Source of the DNA: Maribacter ulvicola
Lineage (GTDB): Bacteria; Bacteroidota; Bacteroidia; Flavobacteriales; Flavobacteriaceae
NCBI RefSeq assembly: GCF_900155985.1
Contig: NZ_FTMA01000004.1
Location: 224,604-288,603, forward strand
Length of the DNA: 64,000 nucleotides
Reading direction: 5' to 3'
Within the stretch, counting starts at the first letter, position 1. Every line of letters begins with the position of its first letter. Of the stretch, positions 48,686 through 59,213 are shown in pieces. Under the pieces are notes generated by a model. The model did no database searches and was not told the origin of the DNA. It worked only from the letters and a program-made list of their open reading frames with translations. The position numbers and the translations under genes are program-made.

Positions 48686-49423
48686 ATGAGATTTTTTAAA
48701 ATTCTAGCTGTTATTTCTATAACAGTAGCTGTTGCTGCCTGTAATTTTACAGAAGAAATTTACTTCAATGAAGACGGATCAGGTAAAATGAGCATAGCTT
48801 TTGATGGTGGTGAAATGCTACAAATGTTGCCAAAAACAGACTCTACGGCATTAGACAAAGCAATAGATTCTACTATAGTCTTTAGAGACTTGTTAAGAGA
48901 AAAAAAAGATAGTATAGCGCAATTGTCACCAGAAGAGAAAGCTAAACTAAAGAGATTGGAACCTTTTAGTTTGCATATGGTAGTTGACCCTGAAGGCGGA
49001 GTCATGAATTTTAATATGTTTACCGACTTCAAAAAAGTTTCTAATGTAAACGATGCCTTCAATGCTTTTCAAAATGCAAGTTCGGTTGGTCCTATTGCAG
49101 GTGGTAAAAGAATGCCTGGTGGTGCTACAGAAGAAACAACGATCGTTAATTATAGTTTTAAAAAGAACACATTTAAGCGCGAGACAGTTATCTTAAATCA
49201 AGAGTTGTTTGAACAAAGTATAGATAGCTTGGCAAGTGCAGAAATGTTTTTATCTGGTTCTACGTATACGTTTAAGTATCATTTTCCAAGACGGGTAAAG
49301 TCTACCAATATTGAAGAAGCTACTTTTTCTATGGATGGTAAGACCATGATTTATGAAGTAAATTTTTTGGCTATGATGAAAGATCCAGAATCTATGATGA
49401 TAGAGGTGGAGTTAGAAAAATAG
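48686..49423 (+). CDS. Lipoprotein of unknown function
   Basis: The 245-residue protein has a lipobox (VISITVAVAACNFTEE) and a body with repeated beta-strand pattern (EEIYFNEDGSGKMSIAFDGG; FKKNTFKRETVILNQELF) and the C-terminal TFSMDGKTMIYEVNFLAMM. I do not recognise a domain with certainty. It is close to the YqaE gene (12 bp) and precedes lipB by 26 bp. Confidence 0.8.
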   Translation: MRFFKILAVISITVAVAACNFTEEIYFNEDGSGKMSIAFDGGEMLQMLPKTDSTALDKAIDSTIVFRDLLREKKDSIAQLSPEEKAKLKRLEPFSLHMVVDPEGGVMNFNMFTDFKKVSNVNDAFNAFQNASSVGPIAGGKRMPGGATEETTIVNYSFKKNTFKRETVILNQELFEQSIDSLASAEMFLSGSTYTFKYHFPRRVKSTNIEEATFSMDGKTMIYEVNFLAMMKDPESMMIEVELEK

Positions 49424-49449
49424 GTTTTTGCTTTTCATATCTTTGTAGG

Positions 49450-50163
49450 ATGAATAAGAAGGTGCAAGTACAAGATTTGGGTCTTAAAGATTATAAAAAA
49501 ACTTGGGACTATCAAGAACAGCTATTTCAAGAAACCCTTGATCTTAAAATTAGGAATAGAAGAGAGGAGTTGAATTTAGAAACTCCAAATCATTTTCTGT
49601 TTGTAGAACATCCGCATGTGTATACGTTGGGTAAGAGTGGAGATATCACTAACCTTTTGGTAGATGAAAAAGTCTTGGTAGATAAAGGTGCTACATTTTA
49701 TAAAATAAATAGAGGCGGAGATATTACCTATCATGGCCCTGGACAAATAGTAGGTTACCCTATTTTAGATTTGGACAACTTCTTCACCGATATACATAAA
49801 TATCTTCGGTTTCTAGAGGAAATGGTCATTCTAACTTTAGACGAGTACGGAATAAAATCTGAACGTTCACCAGGAGAAACGGGTGTGTGGTTAGATGTTG
49901 GTACATCGTTTGCACGAAAAATATGTGCTATGGGAGTGAGAGCATCACGTTGGGTGACTATGCATGGTTTTGCATTAAACGTAAATGCCGATTTAGGATA
50001 TTTTGATCTGATGATCCCATGTGGAATAAAAGGGAAGGCTGTTACCTCTCTAAATGTAGAATTGGGAAAAAAGGAGGTAGATATGGAAGAGGTGAGGCAG
50101 AAATTATTAAAACATTTTCAAGTGCTTTTTGAAGCCGAAATAAATAAAAAAACCGAGGTGTAA
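49450..50163 (+). CDS. lipB: Lipoyl (octanoyl) transferase
   Basis: The 237-residue enzyme moves octanoate from acyl carrier protein to lipoate-dependent enzymes. It shows RGGDITYHGPGQIVGYPILD, the GVWLD strand, RKICAMGVRASRWVTMHGFA with the conserved lysine, and the cysteine of MIPCGI as active site. Length is normal. A TATCTTTG box ends 5 bases before the ATG, so a nearly leaderless transcript is possible, besides readthrough from the lipoprotein gene. Confidence 0.96.
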   Translation: MNKKVQVQDLGLKDYKKTWDYQEQLFQETLDLKIRNRREELNLETPNHFLFVEHPHVYTLGKSGDITNLLVDEKVLVDKGATFYKINRGGDITYHGPGQIVGYPILDLDNFFTDIHKYLRFLEEMVILTLDEYGIKSERSPGETGVWLDVGTSFARKICAMGVRASRWVTMHGFALNVNADLGYFDLMIPCGIKGKAVTSLNVELGKKEVDMEEVRQKLLKHFQVLFEAEINKKTEV

Positions 50164-50173
50164 GCCTCGGTTT
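50149..50173. terminator. Terminator overlapping the lipB stop
   Basis: A stem AAACCGAGG / CCTCGGTTT encloses the TAA stop of lipB in its loop and has A- and T-rich flanks, so it can act from both sides. Confidence 0.8.
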
Positions 50174-50195
50174 AAATAGGTATATGTTTAAGTTG

Positions 50196-50888
50196 TTATT
50201 TGCTATGTGCCGTGAGCAAAGTACTGCTCATGACGTCTCCATTTTTCTTGTAGGTCTCTTGTTTGACCATCCCTACACCTTCGGCAAGCCAAACTCTTGA
50301 AGGGTACACTTGGTTTACCATCATCATTTTAGAACGATTTTCACTGTATAAAACATAACAGTCGAAAGTGCCGGCAGTAGTAGTGACACTTTCTTTTTTC
50401 TCTACCTTTCTATTTGTCACATCAACGGTCATATTCATATTTATACCGCTCATGCTTATTTTCATGGCAACGTTAGCATCTTTAAGGTTTTGGCCAACAC
50501 TAAGATTATTGGGTATTTCAATATCATTGCCAGATATTTCAATGTCCATATCTCCATACTGTTCCATCATATCTTTAGGAAGCAATGATTCATAATCTAA
50601 GGTTACCACATTCCCGGTACAGGTTAAATTGTAATCTGTACTATAGGCATTTTTACCTTTACCGTCAGTCATGTTGATAGCCATTGTGGCGTTTGTGGTG
50701 CCCCCAGAATTAGTAGCTTCTACGACCTCATATGAACTTATGCCTTGAACTTTCCCCTTTTTATTATAGTTGGTGTATTCCATTGAAACACCTTTATCCA
50801 TTGGATAGAATTTGCTGCAATTGTTTTGAGCGGTAATTGTAGATGAACAAATAAACAGAGATAGTAAGAGAATTAAAATAGTTTTCAT
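50196..50888 (-). CDS. Secreted protein, TapB/DUF3108-like
   Basis: The 230-residue protein has a signal peptide (KTILILLLSLFICSSTITAQ) and a beta-rich body (YEVVEATNSGGTTNATMAIN; SVTTTAGTFDCYVLYSEN; VWLAEGVGMVKQETY) that resembles lipid-binding or DUF3108-type envelope proteins. It is a single gene bounded by the lipB terminator. Function is unknown. Confidence 0.75.
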   Translation of the reverse strand: MKTILILLLSLFICSSTITAQNNCSKFYPMDKGVSMEYTNYNKKGKVQGISSYEVVEATNSGGTTNATMAINMTDGKGKNAYSTDYNLTCTGNVVTLDYESLLPKDMMEQYGDMDIEISGNDIEIPNNLSVGQNLKDANVAMKISMSGINMNMTVDVTNRKVEKKESVTTTAGTFDCYVLYSENRSKMMMVNQVYPSRVWLAEGVGMVKQETYKKNGDVMSSTLLTAHSK

Positions 50889-51005
50889 TTTTAAATAGTT
50901 AAGATTCTGAAATTTAGCTATTTAAAAATAAGGTATTCAATGTGTCTTTTTGGATAATTTGTGTGAACGGTACATAAATATTTATGAATTCAACTTTCTT
51001 ATGTG

Positions 51006-53459
51006 TTATCGTATTTTTAAAACTTTAATACTGTTATCCTGGTCTTTATAAACGAATTCTGCCTTCTTGTTTAAATTAATATCTGCCATATCAATACTAG
51101 AACTGCCATATATTGGAAAATTAGGAATGGACTCGGCCTGACTGTCAAACAGATATATTTTCTGATTCTGAATATCGGTCACGGATACATAAATTTTATC
51201 ATTAAGATAGAAAATGATAGGTTTAGAGTATACCCCTAATTCCAGTTCTATTTTTTTGTTGCGAATCTGCAAGGTATTATCGTTCATGATAGCTAAGGTT
51301 CTTGAGGTAGCATCCATACCATGGTCTTTAGCGAGGTTTAAGTTACTTGAAGATATTTTGCCTTGAGAATCAACTTGAAATAAAATACCATCAATAGAAG
51401 TAAAAGTGAACTTATTTTGATGCAGTTGTATATCATTATCAGAAAATGAGAATTTATCTTTTACGCTTACTCTAGTTTTACCAACTCTATTGGTGATTTT
51501 TAATTGCCCATTGTCAAGTTTGAAGACTAGGTAATCTCTTTTCCCTATTCTAAAATGTTGCGGGGCATCAAGAATATTTGCTTCTGCAGTATGGTAGGTA
51601 AAGCCTTTTACAATATCCCCTTTACTGTTATACATGAATACTTTTTTTCCTTGAGTAACCACTAATCTATAGTTTTTATTACCCTCATAATCAAATACAG
51701 CTAAGGGATTTAAGTTACCGCCGGAATATTTTTTAGTAAATGGATTAACTGCTTTACCGTTTCTATCTAAGATTAAAAACTCATTGTTAGTGGTAAAGGC
51801 AAACTGTAGTTTGCCATTTTTAAAAAGATCTACTTGATGAATTTTCCCTTGTACAGTTCCATTAAGTTGTTTTTTCCAAAGCGTTTTACCGCTGTTAGAA
51901 ATCAAATAGAGGTTATTTTCTTGGTCCTGGACCAGGATTTCCTTTTTTCCTGAGTTGTGGTTAGTTACAAATTGAGGTAATGTTGCCAGGTCACTATCTA
52001 ATAGGACTTCAAATGCAGAAGAAACTGAATTCTGTTTCTCTTCTTTCGTATTTTTTTTGATTAAGAAATTGATGTGAGAAAAATTAGCATCTGCAATTAT
52101 TTGTGAACCAACTAGATAGTCGTTTAATTTACTCTCTTGAAAAGATGCTCCTAAAGTCTTAGAGACCGATTTGTTCAAGAGAGAAACAAAACCTTTCAAA
52201 TTAGATATAGACAACACACTAGAAGATGAGGTCAGATTGTTTTCGGCGTTTTTAAATAAAGTAGTCTGATCAAAAGTGTCTCCCGTTTTTATTCTGGTAA
52301 TTACAGATGCTAACGTACGCTTTGATTGGGAAAAGAGAAATGTATTCTCTATAATAGATGCGTATTCAAATGCATGTTCTCCTATTAAAGGACTTAAAGG
52401 AGAGAAAATTTTAATATTAGGTTTTAATTCCCAGATTTCATGACCGCTAAATTCTTCCGTAGCTATTTTTTCTTCATTAATATAGTCTAATAAAGTGGCG
52501 GTACCGTAAGTTCTCAGAAACAAAACAGATTCATTGTCGTATTCGGTAATCCCAATTTCTTCTACTGTATGAAGTAATGAATCTAAGTTTGTGGCTGAAT
52601 GACCGTTCAGCGTTTTGTTTTGAATATATTTTTTGAAGTCATCTATTCCAAAAGATGTATATATATTAGTACTACTTGGTGAAAAGTTCCATGTTTTGTT
52701 GAGAATTGGTTTGGTGTCGTTGAATAGGTTGAGGAACTGATTTTTATCTGCTTTAGATGCGGTGACGCCATTAAAAAGAATTTCAGAATCGTTTAAGGTT
52801 AAATCAAGTGATATCCAACTTGTAAAATTCGAAAACCCTTGGTTGTCAGTAAGTAATTTATCAAATAATAGTTTGCCTTTCTCGACGTCTACCCAAATAT
52901 TTGCGACTTTTTCACTATCGGAAACATTATAAAATTGTTGTAAAGATTCATTTTTGATAGGATTATCAAGAGAATTGATTATATTTTTTAACAAAGATAG
53001 AGAAGAGCAAAATATCCAATGTTTATTTATAATTGTACTGTAGAAAGTATTCTTTTCAATTTCGTATTTGGTGATGTTATATTCATTTATACGTAGCGTT
53101 TGTATGCTTTTGTTGTTGATGTTATCAGGTACGGTAAAGTTTAAGCTGTCTGTTGAAATATAGGTAAAATCTAGTTGTAGGCTATCAGCGGATAAGGCTA
53201 GTAACCCTTTCGTCATATTTGTAACATGTTGAATAGGCGATATGATGTTTTTTATAGCTACAAAAGGTTTTTTTGATGCAAGGGAATTGTAAATTTCATT
53301 CGTAGAAAGCTCGCTGCTAAGCCTTTCAAAATCATTTATTTTAAGTACTAAGGTGGCGTTGCTTGGAGCTAGGTCTAAGATAGAATTCTCAGATTGTTTC
53401 TCGGAAGTACAAGATGTGCCTATTAAAATAATAACTAAGGATAATAATGTAAGCCTCAT
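51006..53459 (-). CDS. Large lipoprotein with beta-propeller-like C-terminal half
   Basis: The 817-residue protein has a lipobox (LSLVIILIGTSCTSEKQSEN). The first 480 residues are an alpha/beta region (APSNATLVLKINDFERLSSE) that recalls DUF3352-type proteins. From about 500 on, repeated strands of the WKKQLNGTVQGKIHQVDLF and YLISNSGKTLWK kind suggest a PQQ-like beta propeller. It is 42 bp downstream of rnhB in the same direction. It is probably a surface or periplasmic protein of unknown role. Confidence 0.7.
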   Translation of the reverse strand: MRLTLLSLVIILIGTSCTSEKQSENSILDLAPSNATLVLKINDFERLSSELSTNEIYNSLASKKPFVAIKNIISPIQHVTNMTKGLLALSADSLQLDFTYISTDSLNFTVPDNINNKSIQTLRINEYNITKYEIEKNTFYSTIINKHWIFCSSLSLLKNIINSLDNPIKNESLQQFYNVSDSEKVANIWVDVEKGKLLFDKLLTDNQGFSNFTSWISLDLTLNDSEILFNGVTASKADKNQFLNLFNDTKPILNKTWNFSPSSTNIYTSFGIDDFKKYIQNKTLNGHSATNLDSLLHTVEEIGITEYDNESVLFLRTYGTATLLDYINEEKIATEEFSGHEIWELKPNIKIFSPLSPLIGEHAFEYASIIENTFLFSQSKRTLASVITRIKTGDTFDQTTLFKNAENNLTSSSSVLSISNLKGFVSLLNKSVSKTLGASFQESKLNDYLVGSQIIADANFSHINFLIKKNTKEEKQNSVSSAFEVLLDSDLATLPQFVTNHNSGKKEILVQDQENNLYLISNSGKTLWKKQLNGTVQGKIHQVDLFKNGKLQFAFTTNNEFLILDRNGKAVNPFTKKYSGGNLNPLAVFDYEGNKNYRLVVTQGKKVFMYNSKGDIVKGFTYHTAEANILDAPQHFRIGKRDYLVFKLDNGQLKITNRVGKTRVSVKDKFSFSDNDIQLHQNKFTFTSIDGILFQVDSQGKISSSNLNLAKDHGMDATSRTLAIMNDNTLQIRNKKIELELGVYSKPIIFYLNDKIYVSVTDIQNQKIYLFDSQAESIPNFPIYGSSSIDMADINLNKKAEFVYKDQDNSIKVLKIR

Positions 53460-53501
53460 GCGGAAAATTTGTGCAAAGTTATACTATTTGTAAAATAAAC
53501 T

Positions 53502-54083
53502 TTAGTTGTCAGGTAAAAGCTTAAAACTCATTCTGTGGTATTTAGTTGGGCCATATTTTTTAATGGCAGCTCTATGTTCTTTAGTAGGGTAGCCTTTGTT
53601 TTTCTTCCAATTGTACATGGGATATTCTTCGTGTAATTTTAGCATATAAGCGTCGCGTGCGGTTTTGGCTAGTACTGAAGCTGCAGCTATGCTCAGATAT
53701 TTAGAATCCCCTTTAATAATACAAGAATGCGGTATGTTTTTATAGGTTTTAAATTTATTGCCGTCAACAATAATATGTGCTGGTTTTTGAGACAATTTGT
53801 CTATAGCTTTATGCATACCTAGAATAGAGGCATTTAAAATATTAATATCATCTATTACTTTAGGTTGAATGTGTACTATTCCGTAGCAGATACTTTCATC
53901 TTTTAAAAGAGGCTCTAAAAGGGTCCTTTTAGGTTCGGATAAAAGCTTTGAATCCGTTAATATTGAATTTTCGAAAGATTCAGGTAATATTATTGCGGCA
54001 GCGGTAACAGGACCTGCCAAGCAACCTCTTCCAGCCTCGTCAGTACCCGTTTCGTTAATATTTTTGTAAAATTTAAGAAGCAT
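53502..54083 (-). CDS. rnhB: Ribonuclease HII
   Basis: The 193-residue enzyme removes ribonucleotides from RNA/DNA hybrids. It opens with [19 protein letters not shown] (D and E of the active site) and has IIVDGNKFK and [17 protein letters not shown] with the remaining acidic ligands. Length is usual. Confidence 0.97.
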   Translation of the reverse strand: MLLKFYKNINETGTDEAGRGCLAGPVTAAAIILPESFENSILTDSKLLSEPKRTLLEPLLKDESICYGIVHIQPKVIDDINILNASILGMHKAIDKLSQKPAHIIVDGNKFKTYKNIPHSCIIKGDSKYLSIAAASVLAKTARDAYMLKLHEEYPMYNWKKNKGYPTKEHRAAIKKYGPTKYHRMSFKLLPDN

Positions 54084-54290
54084 TATGTTTTTTTTAACTT
54101 AAAATTTGGAATTTTAAAATGTGATAAATTGTTAAATAATTGAGAATATTTTATTAAAATCTAACATTTGAAATAAAAATAATAATAATAAGTGTTTTTT
54201 TAACATATAACATTTTTGAGTTAAGATAGCTTTTGGAATACTAAGCAAAATTTTGGACTTTTGGCGCAAGCTAATTCAAAAACAAATTTT

Positions 54291-57200
54291 ATGAAACAGA
54301 AGTTGACGTGGATGTTGACACCTTTATTGGTGCTCTTCATGACATTTTCCTTTGCACAGGAAAAAACAGTGACCGGTGTTGTAACCGATCAAAGTGGTTT
54401 GCCTTTACCAGGGGTGTCGATAGTGGTTGTAGGAACAACTAACGGTACGCAAACAGATTTTGATGGTAACTATGCCATTAATGTTAATCAAGGTGAAAAA
54501 TTAAGGTTTTCTTATTTAGGTCAGAAAACGGTAACAATGAGTGTTGGTGGTACCAATACTATAAATATACAACTTGAGGATGACGCACAGGCTCTTGAAG
54601 AGGTAGTGGTTACTGGTTTTGGTAGTGTGTCTAAAACATCCTTTGCTGGTTCTGCAAAAATTGTAGTAGGTGAGGATATATCTAAAAAGTCCTTTACCAA
54701 TGTGTCTCAAGCCTTAGCAGGTGAGGCAGCTGGTGTTGCTGTATTTAATACTTCTGGTCAGCCAGGTAGTACTTCTACGGTAAGAATAAGAGGATTCGGT
54801 TCTATGAATGGTAGTCAGGCTCCTTTGTACGTTGTTGATGACGCACCATTTGGTGGAAGTTTGAACGATATTAATCCAAATGACATTAAGTCGGTTACGG
54901 TGCTTAAGGATGCTTCTGCTACATCATTGTATGGTGCAAGAGGAGCTAATGGTGTAATCGTAATTACTACAAAAAGAGGTAGAGATTCTGGAAATGAGAT
55001 CAACGTTTCTATTAAGACGGGAACAAACTTTCAGGGTATTGGAAGGTATGAAACTATTAAATCGCCAGAAGAATATATTGGTGTTGCTTGGGAAGGTATT
55101 TATCAAAGAGGTTTGTTGGAGAATAATGGTGATGCAATAGCTGCTGTAGATTATGCTAATGCAAATTTATTTGAAAATGATGGTAATGCAGATGTTTCAG
55201 ATATTTCTCCAGTTTACAATATGTGGAATACTAGTGATAGTGGTGTTGTTGGTGTGTCGGAATTGATTGATCCTGCAACTGGCAAAGTTAGATCGGGCGT
55301 ATCTAGAAGATATAACCCAGAATTATGGGAAGATTATGCTTTTCAGAGTTCAAACAGAATAGAAGGTAATGTTTCTTTGTCTAATAGTAGTGAGAATTCA
55401 TCAGTTCGTACTTCTGTTGGTTTTATAGATGATCAAGGTTATGCAACAAACACGGATTATCAAAGGTTAAATGCACGTGTATCTGCTACAAATAGCTTTG
55501 GAGATTTCATTAAAATGAACACTTCAATAAACTATGCTCAAAGTGAAACGAATAATAATGGTACTGGCGAGAGTTCTTCTTCTCAGTTTTGGTGGATAGA
55601 TAATCTTCCATCAATTTATCCTTTATTTACTAGAGATGCTGCCGGGAACAAAATACCGGACCCTGTTTACGGAGGCTTCTTATATGATTACGGTTTAGAA
55701 GATGGTCGTGGTTTTGGTTTTGCTACTAATGGTGTAGCGGATGCTGTCTTAGCGGTAAATAGATCAAAAGATAATTCTGTAAACTTTAATAATGATTTAA
55801 AGATTACATTAGTTGAAGGTTTAACTCTTGAAAATAACTTTGCGTATCAGTACTACATGAGTGATGATATTAGTTTAGATGAGCCTTTTTATAGTCCTGC
55901 CAAGGGTCAGGGTGGTTTGATCAGTAGGTCTAGATCTGAGACAAAGAACTATACGATAAGAACGGGTCTTAGGTATAAAAAAGCTTTTGATGATATCAAT
56001 TTTAATGCATTTGTATCTCATGTGGCTACTACCTATGAATTTAATTATTTATTTGCTGAACGTGCTAATTTAGTAACCAGTACTGGTGTCGATATTTCTA
56101 ATGGTGTTGTGAATCTTCCGGGTAACGGTTATACTCGTGATGAACGAACAGAAAGTTATATAGCAAATGTAACTGCAGATTTGTCGAGTAAATACTTCTT
56201 AAATGCAACATATAACAGAGATGCTTCTTCTAGATTTGTGAACAACAAATGGGGTAATTTCTATTCTGTAGGTGCTGCTTGGGTGTTGACTCAAGAAGAA
56301 TTTTTATCTGATTCAGGTTTCGTAGATTTCTTAAAAATTAAAGGAAGTTATGGTGTTCTTGGTAACTCAGGGGTGCTTGACAGTAATGATAATGATTACT
56401 TTTATCCAGGGTACAATCACTATTCTGTAAATAACTTAAATGATAATATTTCTTTAGCTTTTGCTACAAAAGGAAATCCTGATCTTACATGGGAAAGTTC
56501 AAACCAATTTAATGTTGGTGTAGAATTTGAGCTTGCAAATTTTGTAGAAGGTTCTGTTGAGGCGTATAGAAAAAATACAACAGATATGTTCTTTCAAAGA
56601 AGTGCTGCGCCTTCTAATGGTTTTGCCAGTATAAGGGTAAATGACGGGGAGATGTTAAATTCAGGTGTAGAATTTGATTTGGATTTTAAACTAGTTCAAG
56701 ACGAAAAGTTTTCTTTGAGTTTTGGTGTTAATGGTGCTATGTTGAATAATGAGTTAGTAGCAATGCCTATTGATCCTACAACAGGAGAAGAGCAAAAATT
56801 CAGTCAAAGTGGAAGTTTTGGTCGTACGGCAGGTCGTTCGTTATATGATTGGTTTATGCCAGTTTATGCAGGTGTAAATCCAGCAAATGGCGCGGCATTA
56901 TGGGAGCGTCACTATGATGATATTGATGGTAACGGTACTTTTAGTACTGGTGACGTTAGTATTCTTAACTTAACTAGTTATACCAATGATAATCCTAATG
57001 CTAATATATCTCAAGATTTAACTGAGGTTTATGCAGAAGCTACAGATAAGTATGTTGATAAAACTGCAATTGCTGATGTTCAAGGTTCTTTCAGATTAAA
57101 TGCTAGATATGGTAATTGGTCATTAAGTACTTTATTCAACTATTCTCTTGGAGGGTATTCTTATGATTCAGCTTATGCTAATTTGATGGATAATGATTAC

Positions 57201-57560
57201 GCAGGTACTAACAATTTCCATGTAGATATTAGAGATAGGTGGAAAGCTCCTGGTGATATTACCGATATACCAAGACAGGATGCTAAAACTCAAATACAGC
57301 AAAATTCAACATCTACTAGGTTTTTAACAAAATCGGATTACTTGGCTTTAAACAATGTTCGTTTAGGTTATGCATTTCCTAGCGATGTGGCTAAGCAGAT
57401 AGGTCTAAGTAAATTAGATTTTTATATTTCTGGTGATAACCTAGCATTCTTTTCTAAAAGGCAAGGTTTCAACCCTTCTACTGATGTAACCGGTGGTTCA
57501 GATGTATATCGTTACAATCCATTATCTACCATCGTGTTAGGTGTTAACTTAAACTTGTAA
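54291..57560 (+). CDS. SusC/RagA-type TonB-linked outer membrane transporter
   Basis: The protein of about 1089 residues starts at ATG 54291 (MKQKLTWMLTPLLVLFMTFS), a signal peptide; the TTG ten codons upstream is unlikely. It begins with a CarboxypepD_reg-like domain (VTGVVTDQSGLPLPGVSIVV), a TonB plug (EEVVVTGFGSVSKTSFAGSA, YVVDDAPFGGSLNDINPNDI) with ATSLYGARGANGVIVITTKR, and a large beta barrel. With SusD it imports an oligomer, probably glycan or peptide. The substrate cannot be told from the sequence. Confidence 0.96.
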   Translation: MKQKLTWMLTPLLVLFMTFSFAQEKTVTGVVTDQSGLPLPGVSIVVVGTTNGTQTDFDGNYAINVNQGEKLRFSYLGQKTVTMSVGGTNTINIQLEDDAQALEEVVVTGFGSVSKTSFAGSAKIVVGEDISKKSFTNVSQALAGEAAGVAVFNTSGQPGSTSTVRIRGFGSMNGSQAPLYVVDDAPFGGSLNDINPNDIKSVTVLKDASATSLYGARGANGVIVITTKRGRDSGNEINVSIKTGTNFQGIGRYETIKSPEEYIGVAWEGIYQRGLLENNGDAIAAVDYANANLFENDGNADVSDISPVYNMWNTSDSGVVGVSELIDPATGKVRSGVSRRYNPELWEDYAFQSSNRIEGNVSLSNSSENSSVRTSVGFIDDQGYATNTDYQRLNARVSATNSFGDFIKMNTSINYAQSETNNNGTGESSSSQFWWIDNLPSIYPLFTRDAAGNKIPDPVYGGFLYDYGLEDGRGFGFATNGVADAVLAVNRSKDNSVNFNNDLKITLVEGLTLENNFAYQYYMSDDISLDEPFYSPAKGQGGLISRSRSETKNYTIRTGLRYKKAFDDINFNAFVSHVATTYEFNYLFAERANLVTSTGVDISNGVVNLPGNGYTRDERTESYIANVTADLSSKYFLNATYNRDASSRFVNNKWGNFYSVGAAWVLTQEEFLSDSGFVDFLKIKGSYGVLGNSGVLDSNDNDYFYPGYNHYSVNNLNDNISLAFATKGNPDLTWESSNQFNVGVEFELANFVEGSVEAYRKNTTDMFFQRSAAPSNGFASIRVNDGEMLNSGVEFDLDFKLVQDEKFSLSFGVNGAMLNNELVAMPIDPTTGEEQKFSQSGSFGRTAGRSLYDWFMPVYAGVNPANGAALWERHYDDIDGNGTFSTGDVSILNLTSYTNDNPNANISQDLTEVYAEATDKYVDKTAIADVQGSFRLNARYGNWSLSTLFNYSLGGYSYDSAYANLMDNDYAGTNNFHVDIRDRWKAPGDITDIPRQDAKTQIQQNSTSTRFLTKSDYLALNNVRLGYAFPSDVAKQIGLSKLDFYISGDNLAFFSKRQGFNPSTDVTGGSDVYRYNPLSTIVLGVNLNL

Positions 57561-57566
57561 ATTATT

Positions 57567-59078
57567 ATGAAAATAACATTAAAAAATATTGTTTATACTG
57601 GGGTTTTATTATCATTTATTTCATGTGGTAAGGATCATCTAGAAGTATATCCAACAGAAACGTTGTCTCAGGAGCAGGTTACAGAAGCTGCTACTGTTAA
57701 CCCAGATGTTGCAAAAGCTACCTTGTTTGGTATTTATGAAAATTTGTATCGTTTAGGAAGTGGAGGAACTGATTCTCAAGAAGATTTTGGGATTACTACT
57801 CAATATATTCAGTTGGATATGATGTCTGCGGATATGGCTCATTTAGGTAAGAGTTATAGTCGTCAAGTAAGTATCTCTGAATTGACCGCAATGGTTGATC
57901 CAGATTCTGATTACAACTACAGACCTTGGAGGTTTTTGTATAGAATAATTAACTTGTCAAACCTAGTAATTGATGGAGCTGGCGGTAATGACGTAGTTCC
58001 GGAAACTGAATCTGGTAAGCATACTATTGGGCAAGCAAAAGCTTTAAGAGGTTACGCATATTACTTTTTGACTCATATTTTTGTAAATGACATTAGTGAT
58101 TTGTCTAAGCCTGTACTTCCTCTGTATACGAGCGCAGAACAATTAGATCAGCCTAAGGCAACAGTACAAGAGGTGTTCGATTTTGTAATAGATGATTTAA
58201 CAGCTGCTGAAACATTATTGGAAGGCTTCGTAAGATCAGAAAAAATTGAAGTAAATCAAGATGTTGTAAGAGGACTTTTGGCTAATACGTATGGTGCTCT
58301 TAATAATTGGTCTAAAACAGAGGAATATGCTAAAAAAGTGATAGATGCTGGTTATCCGATTATGACTGCTGACGAGGTTGCATTATTGCCAGGTGAAGAC
58401 GGTAGTGTAGGAGGTTTCAATAATATTAATGTTATGCCTAGCGTTATGTGGGGTATTGATATTACACCTAGTCAAGAACTAGCTTCTTTATTTTCATGGT
58501 GGGGTTTTATGGATTTTTATAGCTATAGCTATGCTGCCGTAGGTAACCCAAAAGGTATAGACGTGTCTTTACATGCTAACTTTAGGTCAGATGATATTAG
58601 ATTGAATCAGTTTAACTCTAATTTATATCCAACTGGTAAATTTTATTACCAAGGAGCTCAGCTAAATGATTTTGAAAGTTTTTCTGGACCTCAGGTAAAT
58701 ATCGACTCAGATTCTCATTACATGAGAGTTGCTGAATTTTACTTGCTGCATGCAGAAGCAGCTGCAGAAAATGGTAATGATGCAGCGGCAAGAGCTAGTT
58801 TGAAAGCGTTGTTAGACCTTAGGTTAGATGATACTTCTTATATCGATGCGCTTTCAGGAGTTGCATTGGCTGAAGAAGCAGCTTTACAGGCTAGATTAGA
58901 ATTATGGGGAGAGGGTAAGTCATACTTTATTATGAAAAGAAGACGAGAGACAAGAACAAGAGGAGCCAATTGGTTAGATTTTGCAGGTGAATCCTTTTCT
59001 CATTCAGATGAGCGTTTGACTTATGAGATACCGCAAAATGAAATTTTGTTTAATAGTAATTTGACAGATCAAAACTAA
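57567..59078 (+). CDS. SusD/RagB-type nutrient-binding lipoprotein
   Basis: The 503-residue lipoprotein (lipobox GVLLSFISCGKDHL) carries the SusD N-terminal helices and a TPR-like middle (AKALRGYAYYFLTHIFVND). It ends with YMRVAEFYLLHAEAAAENGN and a RLELWGEGKSYFIMKRR segment. It caps the SusC barrel. It is 6 bp after susC, and a long hairpin follows. Confidence 0.95.
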   Translation: MKITLKNIVYTGVLLSFISCGKDHLEVYPTETLSQEQVTEAATVNPDVAKATLFGIYENLYRLGSGGTDSQEDFGITTQYIQLDMMSADMAHLGKSYSRQVSISELTAMVDPDSDYNYRPWRFLYRIINLSNLVIDGAGGNDVVPETESGKHTIGQAKALRGYAYYFLTHIFVNDISDLSKPVLPLYTSAEQLDQPKATVQEVFDFVIDDLTAAETLLEGFVRSEKIEVNQDVVRGLLANTYGALNNWSKTEEYAKKVIDAGYPIMTADEVALLPGEDGSVGGFNNINVMPSVMWGIDITPSQELASLFSWWGFMDFYSYSYAAVGNPKGIDVSLHANFRSDDIRLNQFNSNLYPTGKFYYQGAQLNDFESFSGPQVNIDSDSHYMRVAEFYLLHAEAAAENGNDAAARASLKALLDLRLDDTSYIDALSGVALAEEAALQARLELWGEGKSYFIMKRRRETRTRGANWLDFAGESFSHSDERLTYEIPQNEILFNSNLTDQN

Positions 59079-59092
59079 AAGTTAAACAAAGA

Positions 59093-59143
59093 AAATCTAA
59101 ACCTTGACTATTAATGAATCTTGATATGTCAAGGCTTAGATTT
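59093..59143 (+). terminator. Long intercistronic hairpin after susD
   Basis: Arms of 16 bases (59093-59108 and 59128-59143) are complementary with one mismatch, with a 19-base loop. There is no T tract of note after it, so it may be an attenuator or an mRNA-stability element between susD and the lipoprotein gene rather than a full stop. Confidence 0.5.
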
Positions 59144-59213
59144 ATATATTTCATAAATAAAAAACTCATATTAATAATGAACTTGACTTTTAAGTTCTAA
59201 TAAATTATAAAAC

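Noticed and set aside
54516..55106. Minus-strand ORFs inside susC
   Set aside because: They are shadows of the plug-domain coding sequence, which has strong family motifs in the plus frame.
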